A stretch of 64,000 bases of DNA from Candidatus Microthrix subdominans (GTDB lineage: Bacteria > Actinomycetota > Acidimicrobiia > Acidimicrobiales > Microtrichaceae): the NCBI GenBank assembly GCA_016719385.1, contig JADJZA010000009.1, forward strand, positions 62,001 to 126,000, read 5' to 3'. Shown in pieces: positions 47,011 to 54,409 of the stretch; position 1 is the first letter of the stretch, and every line of letters begins with the position of its first letter. Under the pieces are notes generated by a model. It did not search any database. It saw only the letters and a program-made list of their open reading frames with translations, and was not told where the DNA came from. Made by a program: the position numbers and the translations under genes.

Positions 47011-47090
47011 CCCGCTCCACACCTGCACCACACCCGCTCCACACCTGCACCACACCCGCTCCACACCTGCACCACACCCGCTCCACACCC
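47011..47090. repeat. 22-bp tandem repeat, 3.6 copies
   Basis: Three perfect copies of a 22-bp unit (starting CCCGCTCCACACCTGC) at 47011, 47033 and 47055 are followed by a partial fourth at 47077. The strand is C/A-rich with no G-C-balanced hairpin. It is part of the 384-bp gene-free stretch between pyrC and carA (46911-47294). Confidence 0.95.
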
Positions 47091-47204
47091 GCAACTGGGG
47101 AGCCCAAACAACCACCAGGGCGCGGTGTGCACTCCCGAGTTGGCGACCCACCCGCAACTGGGGAGCCCAAACAACCACCAGGGCGCGGTGTGCACTCCCG
47201 AGTT
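47086..47204. repeat. 56-bp direct repeat, two identical copies, each a hairpin
   Basis: Copies at 47086-47141 and 47149-47204 are identical over 56 bp (period 63). Within each, AACTGGGGAG and CTCCCGAGTT (9 of 10 pairs match) flank about 29 bases containing a second short inverted repeat (GCCC/GGGC), so each can fold into a long stem. They lie between the pyrC stop and the carA start. Confidence 0.93.
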
Positions 47205-47205
47205 C

Positions 47206-47278
47206 GGGTTTGGGCGGGTGTGGGTGTCGGTTTGGGTGGGTGTCGGTTTGGGTGGGTGTCGGTTTGGGTGGGTGGGGG
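47206..47278 (+). repeat. G-quadruplex-type array and 16-bp tandem repeat
   Basis: GGGTTTGGGCGGGTGTGGG at 47206-47224 is a canonical four-run G-quadruplex motif. It is followed by three perfect copies of a 16-bp unit (TGTCGGTTTGGGTGGG) at 47225, 47241 and 47257, ending in GTGGGGGTG. The G-rich strand is the template strand for the leftward pyr/car genes. Confidence 0.9.
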
Positions 47279-47294
47279 TGGCCGGCCGGCCGGG

Positions 47295-48599
47295 TCAGCG
47301 TTGGGGCGCGCCGTCGATCACCACCGGCTCGCCTGCGCACACCGTGTGGCGCACCTTCCCGGTCACCCGACGCCCCGCATAGGGCACGTTGCGGCTGCGG
47401 GACGCACCGCCGGTGTCGTCGATCGTCCAGGCGGCGCTCGGGTCGATCACGCACAGGTTGGCGGGTGCCCCAACCGCCACCGGCCGTCCCTGCTCGCCCA
47501 TGCGGCCGATGGCGGCGGGGCGCACCGACAGCAACTCGATCACCGCATCGAGCGGCAGATCCAGCTCGGTGAGCGCCAGCGCCAGCGCGTACTCCAGGCC
47601 CAGCATGCCGGGAGGGGCCTGGTCGAAGGGCAGCTCCTTGCTGTCCGGCGTGTGGGGGGCGTGGTCGGTGGCGATGGCGTCGATCGTCCCGTCGGCCAGG
47701 CCCGCCTTCACCGCGGCCACGTCGGCTGGAGTGCGCAGGGGCGGGTGCACCTTGAAGAGCGGGTCGTAACCCACACAGACCTCGTCGGTCAGCGTGAAGT
47801 GATGGGGGGCCGCCTCGGCGGTGATCGCCTGGCCGGCGGCCTTCGCCTGACGCACCAGGTCGACCGAGCGGGCAGTCGAGAGGTGCAGGAAGTGCACCGG
47901 GGTGCCGGTCAGGCGGCTGAGCGCGATGTCGCGCATCACCATCAGTTCCTCGGCCTCCGCCGGCTGTCCGCTGAGACCCAGGCGGGATGAGACCAAGCCC
48001 TCGTGCATGCACGTGCCCTGCGACAACGAGGTCACCTCGCAGTGCTGGGCCAGGATGACGCCCAGCCCGCCGGCGTACTCGAGCGCACGACGCATCAGCG
48101 CGTCGTCCTGCACGCCGCTGCCGTCATCGGTGAACAGCGAGACGCCGAGGGCGGCCATCTCGGCCATCGGGGCCAACCGCTCCCCCGCCCGGTCGACCGT
48201 GATCGCACCGGAGGTATGCACGGCGCACGGTGCGGACCGACCCAGCTCGAGCACCTCGCGCACCACCTCGGCAGAGTCGATCGTCGGCGTGGTGTTGGGC
48301 ATGGCCAACACGGCGGTGAACCCGCCGAGGGCGGCGGCGCGACCGCCGCTCTCGATCGTCTCGGCCTCCTCCTTGCCCGGCTGGCGCAGGTGCGTGTGCA
48401 GGTCGACGAGCCCCGGGGAGACGACGCAGTCACCGCAGTCCAACGTGATGTCGGCGGTCGCCTCGGTCGCCTCGGGGCCGACGGCTGCCACCAGGCCGTC
48501 GCGCACCAGGACATCGGCGGATGTGCCGTCCCCGCTGTCGCCCGGTGTCCAGGGGCGTCCGCCCCGGAGCTTGACCGTCGGGTTGGGACCAGTGCTCAT
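47295..48599 (-). CDS. pyrC: Dihydroorotase
   Basis: 434 residues, class I type. Closes carbamoyl aspartate to dihydroorotate. Metal-binding VDLHTHLRQPGKEEAETI near residue 60, AMPNTTPTIDSAEVV, then HFLHLSTARSVDLVRQAK, TAEAAPHHFTLTDE, and the catalytic aspartate in AIATDHAPHTPDSKELPFDQAP, all in order. The ATG overlaps the pyrB stop (ATGA, 48596-48599) and has a GAGGAG ribosome site. The repeat-rich region lies after its stop. Confidence 0.97.
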   Translation of the reverse strand: MSTGPNPTVKLRGGRPWTPGDSGDGTSADVLVRDGLVAAVGPEATEATADITLDCGDCVVSPGLVDLHTHLRQPGKEEAETIESGGRAAALGGFTAVLAMPNTTPTIDSAEVVREVLELGRSAPCAVHTSGAITVDRAGERLAPMAEMAALGVSLFTDDGSGVQDDALMRRALEYAGGLGVILAQHCEVTSLSQGTCMHEGLVSSRLGLSGQPAEAEELMVMRDIALSRLTGTPVHFLHLSTARSVDLVRQAKAAGQAITAEAAPHHFTLTDEVCVGYDPLFKVHPPLRTPADVAAVKAGLADGTIDAIATDHAPHTPDSKELPFDQAPPGMLGLEYALALALTELDLPLDAVIELLSVRPAAIGRMGEQGRPVAVGAPANLCVIDPSAAWTIDDTGGASRSRNVPYAGRRVTGKVRHTVCAGEPVVIDGAPQR

Positions 48600-49636
48600 C
48601 GGTGCTCCTCGGGGGGCGGCGGCCCGCTGCCTGCTCGGTCGCCGTCTGCTCGGTCGGTGTCTGCTCCGTCGATGTCCTGGCCCGGCTCGGCAGGCCCGGC
48701 GGTATCGGGGTTGGCGGTATCGGGGTTGGCGACCAACGCCCAGAACAGCACCGCCATGCGGGTGGGAACGCCGCTGGCCACCTGGGCGGTGATCAGGGAG
48801 CGGGGATCGTCGGCCGCCTCCGACGAGATCTCGAGCCCTCGCACCATCGGGCCGGGGTGCATCAGGTGGGCGTCGGCGCCGATGAGCCCCAGGCGCCGGG
48901 CGGTCAGCCCGTAGGTGGCGGTGTACTCCCGCAGCGTGGGGATCAGCGCCTCGCTCATGCGCTCCCGCTGGATCCTCAGCACGTAGACGACGTCGGCGGT
49001 GGCAAGCGCCGCGTCCAGGTCGTGGCCGACCCGCACCGGAAACGAGGCCACCTCGGGAGGCAACAGGGTGGGCGGGGCGACCAGCGTCACCTCGGCGCCA
49101 AGCGCGGTCATCGCTGCGATGTTCGAGCGGGCCACCCGGCTGTGGCGCACATCGCCCACCATGACGACGTGCATGCCGTCGAGGCCCGGCCGGTCGAGGC
49201 GTCGGGTCAGCGTGTAGGTGTCGAGCAGCGCCTGGGTGGGGTGGCCGTGCTGGCCATCGCCCGCGTTGATCACCGAGGCGTCGGTCCAGCGGCTGATCTG
49301 GTGCGGAACCCCCGACGAACGGTGCCGCACCACGTAGGCATCAACCCGCATGGCGTCGATCGTCATAATCGTGTCTCGCACCGACTCGCCCTTGCTCATC
49401 GACGAGCTGCCCGACGAGAACCCCATCACGTCGGCCGACAGGCGGCGCGCCGCTGCCTCGAAGCTGAGCCGGGTGCGGGTCGAGTCCTCGAAGAAGCAGC
49501 TGACGACGGTGCGGCCCCGCAGCGCCGGGCTCTTGGGGATCGGCCGCGAGCTCACCTCGACCATCGTGTCGGTCAGCGTGTGCAGCTCCTCGAGGCCGGA
49601 TCGGCCAAGGGATTCGATGTCCAGCAGGTCGCTCAC
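48596..49636 (-). CDS. pyrB: Aspartate carbamoyltransferase catalytic subunit
   Basis: 346 residues; the last about 40 are a low-complexity Asp/Gly/Ala/Pro tail beyond the usual end (DGADTDRADGDRAGSG). It couples carbamoyl phosphate and aspartate. Carbamoyl-phosphate-binding FFEDSTRTRLSFEAAARRL, SSMSKGESVRDTI with the active-site lysine, GDGQHGHPTQALLDTYTL, MVGDVRHSRVARSN and the final MHPGPMVRG are present. GTG start at 49636, 10 bp after pyrR. No regulatory pyrI. Confidence 0.97.
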   Translation of the reverse strand: MSDLLDIESLGRSGLEELHTLTDTMVEVSSRPIPKSPALRGRTVVSCFFEDSTRTRLSFEAAARRLSADVMGFSSGSSSMSKGESVRDTIMTIDAMRVDAYVVRHRSSGVPHQISRWTDASVINAGDGQHGHPTQALLDTYTLTRRLDRPGLDGMHVVMVGDVRHSRVARSNIAAMTALGAEVTLVAPPTLLPPEVASFPVRVGHDLDAALATADVVYVLRIQRERMSEALIPTLREYTATYGLTARRLGLIGADAHLMHPGPMVRGLEISSEAADDPRSLITAQVASGVPTRMAVLFWALVANPDTANPDTAGPAEPGQDIDGADTDRADGDRAGSGPPPPEEHR

Positions 49637-49646
49637 CGGGGTTGCC

Positions 49647-50234
49647 TCACTTCACCAGCTCGCCCAGGTCGACCCCGTCGGGGCCGACATCGACCAGCTC
49701 CACCCGGCGGGTGGGCACCACCCGACCGACGTAATCCGGCGCGATCGGCAGCTCCCGGTGGCCGCGATCGACCATGACCGCCAGCTGCACCGCCCTGGGA
49801 CGCCCCCAGTCGGCCAGCGCGTCGAGCGCCGCCCGCACGGTTCGCCCGGTGAACAACACGTCATCGGTGAGCACGACGGTCATGCCGGTGAGGTCGACCG
49901 GGATCGAGGTGGCCGCCTGGGGCAGCAACGGCCGGATGCCGACGTCGTCGCGGTGCATGACCACGTCGAGGGTGCCCACCGGCGGCGCAGCGACTGCTTC
50001 GGAGCTGGCGGCCGTGTCGAGCGCCGCCACCTCGACGGCCAGCTGGCGGGCCAGCTCGATGCCGCCGGTCTGCAACCCGATCAGCACGAGCGACCCGGTG
50101 CCCTCGTTGCGTTCGATGATCTCGCCGGCCATGCGCCGCCGGGCACGGTCCAGATCGTCGGCGTCCATCACCCGCACGCGGGGATGAAACGTGCCCCCGT
50201 AGGGCCGGGCCAGGCGCCGTTCGCGTTCAGCCAT
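49647..50234 (-). CDS. pyrR: PyrR bifunctional pyrimidine regulator / uracil phosphoribosyltransferase
   Basis: 195 residues. PyrR binds pyr mRNA in response to UMP and has weak uracil phosphoribosyltransferase activity. It has the PRPP motif MTVVLTDDVLFTGRTVRAALDAL, YRDDVG-type segment (here MHRDDVGIR), and VLIGLQTGGIELARQLA. Its ATG overlaps nusB by 8 bp, so there is no leader in front of pyrR itself for an attenuator. If PyrR regulates pyr mRNA here, the target would have to be elsewhere, such as the gap before carA. Confidence 0.95.
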   Translation of the reverse strand: MAERERRLARPYGGTFHPRVRVMDADDLDRARRRMAGEIIERNEGTGSLVLIGLQTGGIELARQLAVEVAALDTAASSEAVAAPPVGTLDVVMHRDDVGIRPLLPQAATSIPVDLTGMTVVLTDDVLFTGRTVRAALDALADWGRPRAVQLAVMVDRGHRELPIAPDYVGRVVPTRRVELVDVGPDGVDLGELVK

Positions 50235-50694
50235 CGCCGCGCTGGGCCGAGCCGTGGCCCGTGCCGTCGGATCGAACGTCGTCGGCGAGCGTGGCCAGCA
50301 CGCCGTTGACGAAGCTGCCCGAGTCGTCGGTGCCGTAGGTCTTGGCCAGCTCGACCGCCTCGTTCAACACGACCGCTGTCGGGATGTCGGGCCGTTCGGT
50401 CAGCTCCCAGACGGCCAGCCGCAGCACGGCCCGATCGATCGCCCCGAGGCGATGGATCGGCCAGTCGCCCGTGCGCTCGCCGAGCAGTTGATCGAGGCGT
50501 TCCTGGTTGGCCTCCACCCCGGCCAGCACCTCGGCGGTGTACTCGTCGGGTTCGACGACCACGTCGGCGACCATCGCCTCGGCGCCGAGGCTGCGGATCT
50601 CCGCCTCGTACAACAACAGCAACGCCTGCTCGCGCGCCTCGCGCCGGCCGCCGAGGACCGGGGACGGCACCGGGTCGCCCGCACCCTCAGGCAC
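50227..50694 (-). CDS. nusB: Transcription antitermination factor NusB
   Basis: 155 residues. All-helical RNA-binding protein acting with NusE/S10 on rRNA transcription. Family landmarks: GRREAREQALLLLYEAEI, HRLGAIDRAVLRLAVWELTERPDIPTAVVLNEAVELAKTYGTDDSGSFVNGVL. The GTG at 50694 overlaps the efp stop by 8 bp. A further in-frame upstream extension is efp sequence. Acidic C-terminal end (DDVRSDGTGHGSAQRGDG). Confidence 0.96.
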   Translation of the reverse strand: MPEGAGDPVPSPVLGGRREAREQALLLLYEAEIRSLGAEAMVADVVVEPDEYTAEVLAGVEANQERLDQLLGERTGDWPIHRLGAIDRAVLRLAVWELTERPDIPTAVVLNEAVELAKTYGTDDSGSFVNGVLATLADDVRSDGTGHGSAQRGDG

Positions 50695-51250
50695 GGGTGA
50701 GGTACTCGCCGGTTCGGGTGTCCACCTTGACCGTGTCGGACTGGTTGACGAACAACGGGACCTGGAGGGTCTTGCCGGTCGACAGGGTGGCCGGCTTGGT
50801 GCCGCCCGAGGAGCGGTCGCCCTGAACGCCGGGTTCGGTCTGGGTGATCTCGAGGTCGACCGACGCCGGCAGGTCGATGCCGATGATCTCGTCGCCGTAG
50901 AACACGACGACGGCGGTGGAGTTGTCGGCCAGGTAGTCGGCTGCATCGCCCACGGTTTCGGGCGGCACGTGCAGCTGCTCGTAGGTGTTGGAGTCCATGA
51001 AGACGAAGTCGGCCCCGTCCCGGTACAGCATCGACATCTCGTTCTTGTCGACGATGGCCCGCTCCATCTTCTCGCCGGAACGCATCGTGCGCTCGAGCAC
51101 GGCGCCGGTGCGGACGTTCTTCAGCTTGGTCCGCACGAAGGCGTGCCCCTTGCCGGGCTTCACGTGCTGGAACTCCACCAGGGTGAACAACCCGTCGTCG
51201 AGGTCGAGCGTCATCCCGTTCTTGAAGTCGGCGGTGGAGATTTGGGCCAT
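50687..51250 (-). CDS. efp: Elongation factor P
   Basis: 187 residues. Relieves ribosome stalling at polyproline stretches. Three beta-barrel domains: N-terminal ISTADFKNGMTLDLDDGLFTLVEFQHVKPGKGHAFVRTKL with the tip lysine in KPGKG (position 34-35), the central MYRDGADFVFMDSNTYEQ and the C-terminal GVQGDRSSGGTKPATLSTG. It has a ribosome site (GAGG) six bases before the ATG. No EpmA/YmfI type modification gene is visible nearby. Confidence 0.97.
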   Translation of the reverse strand: MAQISTADFKNGMTLDLDDGLFTLVEFQHVKPGKGHAFVRTKLKNVRTGAVLERTMRSGEKMERAIVDKNEMSMLYRDGADFVFMDSNTYEQLHVPPETVGDAADYLADNSTAVVVFYGDEIIGIDLPASVDLEITQTEPGVQGDRSSGGTKPATLSTGKTLQVPLFVNQSDTVKVDTRTGEYLTRA

Positions 51251-51304
51251 GCGGTACCTCTGCTGTCTGGGGGGCGGCCCGTCAAGGCTAGTGGATGCCC
51301 TGGA

Positions 51305-51799
51305 TCAGCCTTGGTCGAGCAGGTGGGCGACCGCCTCGATCGCCAGGCGGTATCCGTCGCCGCCGAACCCGGCGATCGTGCCGGTGGCCACCGGTGCCAC
51401 CACCGAGGTTCGCCGCCAGGGTTCGCGGGCGTCGGGGTTGGACAGGTGCAGCTCGATCACCGGTCCCTCGAACGCGGCGAGCGCATCGTGCAGCGCCCAG
51501 GAGTAGTGGGTGAACGCACCGGGGTTGACGACGATGGCCCGGTGGCGGCCACGGGCTCGGTGCACCGCCTCCACCGCGTCGGCCTCGGCGTTGGTCGCCA
51601 TCGCCTCGACCGCCAGTCCGAGCGCAGCTGCGGTCGTGGTGGCGGTCTCGACGTGGTCGGCCAGGGTGGCGGTACCGTAGATCTCCGGTTCCCGGCTGCC
51701 CAACAGGTTGAGGTTGGGCCCCGACAACAACAGCACCGTGGCTCGATCGTCGGCCGTGGCCGGGGCGCTCATCGGGTGGTCGTCGCTATCGGGTGGCAT
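51305..51799 (-). CDS. aroQ: 3-dehydroquinate dehydratase, type II
   Basis: 164 residues. Dehydrates 3-dehydroquinate in the shikimate pathway. Type II motifs: LLSGPNLNLLGSREPEIYG with the catalytic tyrosine, VVNPGAFTHYSWAL and VIELHLSNPDAREPWR with the active-site histidine. The ATG at 51799 overlaps aroB by 14 bp and has GAGG eight bases upstream; an internal ATG at 51772 is an alternative. Confidence 0.96.
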   Translation of the reverse strand: MPPDSDDHPMSAPATADDRATVLLLSGPNLNLLGSREPEIYGTATLADHVETATTTAAALGLAVEAMATNAEADAVEAVHRARGRHRAIVVNPGAFTHYSWALHDALAAFEGPVIELHLSNPDAREPWRRTSVVAPVATGTIAGFGGDGYRLAIEAVAHLLDQG

Positions 51800-52820
51800 G
51801 CAGGGCCTCGACGATCAACCCGACGGGCACATCGGTCACCAGCTCGACCCCGTCGGGGCCGTCGAGCACGAAGGTCAGGCCGTCGAGCGCCTTCTTGTCG
51901 CGGCCCATCGCCGCCAGCAGGTCGTCGTCGCCCAGCGACGGATCCAGCCGGTCGACCAGCTCGTAGGAGGCGATCACCCGTCGGTGTTCGGCCACCGCGG
52001 CGGCATCGATGCGTCCCAGCCGCTGCGCCAGCTCGGCGGCGAAGATCAACCCCACCGCGACCGCCTCGCCGTGGGCCAGTGCGTGGTCGCTCACGGTTTC
52101 GATGGCGTGGGCCAGCGTGTGGCCGTAGTTGAGGATGGCCCGTCGGCCGCCCTCGCGCTCGTCGGAGGCGACGACCTCGGCCTTGATCTCGACGCAGCGG
52201 GCCACCCGGTCGACCAGGCTCAGGTCGTCGAGTCGACCGCCGCCCAGCCAGTGGTACTTGGCCACCTCGCCCATGCCGCAGCGCCACTCCCGCGGCGACA
52301 GCGTGTCGAGCGTCTCGGTGTCGCAGATCACCGCCGAGGGTTGCCAGAAGGCGCCGACCAGGTTCTTGCCCTCGGGCAGGTTGACGCCGGTCTTGCCGCC
52401 GATCGCCGCGTCGACCTGGGCGAGCAGCGTGGTGGCCACGTGCACGACCGGCAGGCCACGGTGGTAGCTGGCGGCGGCGAATCCGGCCACGTCGGTGACG
52501 AGGCCGCCGCCGAGGCCGACGACGCAGTCGGCGCGGTTGATGCCGGCCCGGGCAAACGACGACGTCAGCGCCTCGATCGCGGCCAGGTTCTTGTGGGCCT
52601 CGCCGCCGTCGATCGTGTGCACCGACACCGCCACGTCGAGCGCCGCCAGCGTCGAGTCCAGCCACGGCTGGTCGGCCTCGGTCACCAGGGCGACCCGGCG
52701 CGTCCCGGCCGGCAGCATCGAACCCAGTTGAAGGCGGGTCCCGTCACCGACCCGGACGTCGTAGGAGCGGTCCCCCAGATCGACGTTGACCTCTCGAACC
52801 GGCGCAGTCGTGTTGGGCAC
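51786..52820 (-). CDS. aroB: 3-dehydroquinate synthase
   Basis: 344 residues. NAD- and zinc-dependent ring closure giving 3-dehydroquinate. It has VALVTEADQPW, the NAD-binding GLGGGLVTDVAGFAAASYHRGLP, TLLAQVDAAIGGKTGVNLPEGKNLVGAFW (a family signature), and metal ligands around RAILNYGHTLAHAIE. Starts nine bases after the aroK stop. Confidence 0.97.
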   Translation of the reverse strand: MPNTTAPVREVNVDLGDRSYDVRVGDGTRLQLGSMLPAGTRRVALVTEADQPWLDSTLAALDVAVSVHTIDGGEAHKNLAAIEALTSSFARAGINRADCVVGLGGGLVTDVAGFAAASYHRGLPVVHVATTLLAQVDAAIGGKTGVNLPEGKNLVGAFWQPSAVICDTETLDTLSPREWRCGMGEVAKYHWLGGGRLDDLSLVDRVARCVEIKAEVVASDEREGGRRAILNYGHTLAHAIETVSDHALAHGEAVAVGLIFAAELAQRLGRIDAAAVAEHRRVIASYELVDRLDPSLGDDDLLAAMGRDKKALDGLTFVLDGPDGVELVTDVPVGLIVEALHATR

Positions 52821-52829
52821 GTGTCGATC

Positions 52830-53477
52830 CTACCGGTCGTTGCCGCCGCCCACGCCGGTGGGTTGGGGTTGCGCCGGGAACTGGAGCAGCGCTGCGATCT
52901 GGTCGACCACCTGCGCCGGGTCGACGGCGGCGTCGATGCGATGGCCGGCGGTGGCCTCGTACAGCGGGCTGCGGGCCGCGGCCAGCTCGGCCAGGCGGAG
53001 GGCAGGATCGCCATCGTTGAGCAGCGGGCGGGGCGTGGCATCCGAGCCGAGTCGGTCGAGCAGTTGTCCGACCGGGACGTCGAGCCACACCACCGTCGAG
53101 CGGGTGACCAGGGTGGCCCGGTTGGCCTCGGAGGTGACGATGCCGCCGCCGGTGGCGACGACCACCTCGGTCGGGAGGGCCAGCACGCCGCGCAGCACCT
53201 CGGTCTCGACGGTGCGGAAGTGGTCCTCCCCCCGTTCGAACAGCTCGGGAATCGACTGCCCGGTCACCGCCTCGATCCGGTCGTCGAGATCCACCCAGCG
53301 CCAGCCCAACCGCTCGGCGAGCAGCCGGGCCACGGTGGACTTACCCGAGCCGGGCAGCCCGACGAGCGCCACGGGCAGTGCGCCGAGGTTCGGCGTGACC
53401 GGTGCCGTCACGGGTCGTCTCCGGCGCACCGGCGTCGGCAGGGGGGTCCCCTCGGTGGCATCCGCAGTCATGGCCAA
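52830..53477 (-). CDS. aroK: Shikimate kinase
   Basis: 215 residues, somewhat longer than usual because of an N-terminal Arg/Pro-rich leader (about 33 residues) and a C-terminal Gln/Pro/Gly tail. Walker A VGLPGSGKSTVARLLAERLG (residues about 40-47), the shikimate-binding VDLDDRIEAVTGQSIPELFERGEDHFR, ATGGGIV and the lid TPRPLLNDGDP are present. Phosphorylates shikimate. aroE lies 58 bp upstream; aroC, which often separates them in actinobacteria, is not in the window. Confidence 0.95.
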   Translation of the reverse strand: MAMTADATEGTPLPTPVRRRRPVTAPVTPNLGALPVALVGLPGSGKSTVARLLAERLGWRWVDLDDRIEAVTGQSIPELFERGEDHFRTVETEVLRGVLALPTEVVVATGGGIVTSEANRATLVTRSTVVWLDVPVGQLLDRLGSDATPRPLLNDGDPALRLAELAAARSPLYEATAGHRIDAAVDPAQVVDQIAALLQFPAQPQPTGVGGGNDR

Positions 53478-53535
53478 ACGCTAACCGGGCCGCCGGGTCG
53501 CTCGGTCCGCCCGGCGCGTCGGGCAAGCGCTTCGA

Positions 53536-54402
53536 TTACCGCTCACGTCCCAGCTGGTCGAGGGCGGCGGCCGACATCGCATCGAGGGGCGCATCGAGGT
53601 CGGTCCACCAGGTGAAGACCTCGGCGGAGACGCCGACCAACAGCTCGACGCCGCCCAGGGTCGACAGGCCCCGACCCTTCGCTGCGACGAGCAGCGGCGT
53701 CTCGGTCGGGTGATACACCGCGTCGATCACCCAACACCGGGGAGACAGCAGCTCGACCTGCGCCAGCGCATGCTGTGGAGCAGGCCCCCCGATCATGCCG
53801 ACCGGTGTGGTGTTGGCGACCAGGTCGGCGCCGCCCCAACCGGCGTCGTCGACCCGGTCGAGCGCCACGCCGACCCCGACCGCCCCGGCCAGCTGCGCCA
53901 CCTCACGGGCGGCGTCGGCCCGGCGGGCGGCAACGGTCACCCGGGCGGCGCCGGCGCCGGCCAGCGCCGCGGTGAGCGCCCGAGCGGTGCCGCCGGCCCC
54001 CAGCACGATCGCGTTGCGCCCTGCCGCGTCCCAGCCGGCGGCTGAGAGGGCGTGGAGGAAACCGGTGCCGTCGGTGTTGTGGCCGACGAGCGACGTACCC
54101 ACCCGCTTGGTGGCGTTGACAACGCCGAGCGAGACCGCCGCCGGGGTGAGCTCGTCGCAGCACGCTGCAGCGGTCGCCTTGTGCGGCATCGTCACCGACA
54201 GGCCTTCCAGACCGAGCGCCACCGCCCCCCGCAGTGCCGCCTCGACCCCGCCCGGCCGCACCGGCAGGGCGACGTAGGCCCAGTCGAGGCCGTGGGCGGC
54301 ATAGGCGGCGTTGTGGATGGCGGGCGACAGGGAGTGCCGCACCGGATCGCCGATCACCCCCGCCAAGCGGGTGGCGCCGGAGATCAACTCGGGCGAGCGC
54401 AC
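53536..54402 (-). CDS. aroE: Shikimate dehydrogenase
   Basis: 288 residues. NADP-linked reduction of 3-dehydroshikimate. Substrate-binding GDPVRHSLSPAIHNAAY (paired serines), LEGLSVTMPHKATAAACCDE with the catalytic lysine, GHNTDGTGFLHAL, the nucleotide-binding AIVLGAGGTARALTAALA, and VANTTPVGMIG are present. GTG start 7 bp after the mltG stop. Confidence 0.96.
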   Translation of the reverse strand: MRSPELISGATRLAGVIGDPVRHSLSPAIHNAAYAAHGLDWAYVALPVRPGGVEAALRGAVALGLEGLSVTMPHKATAAACCDELTPAAVSLGVVNATKRVGTSLVGHNTDGTGFLHALSAAGWDAAGRNAIVLGAGGTARALTAALAGAGAARVTVAARRADAAREVAQLAGAVGVGVALDRVDDAGWGGADLVANTTPVGMIGGPAPQHALAQVELLSPRCWVIDAVYHPTETPLLVAAKGRGLSTLGGVELLVGVSAEVFTWWTDLDAPLDAMSAAALDQLGRER

Positions 54403-54409
54403 CCGCCGC

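Noticed and set aside
47011..47204. CRISPR array
   Set aside because: The 22-bp copies are directly abutting with no spacers, the 56-bp pair has just two copies, and no cas genes are present.
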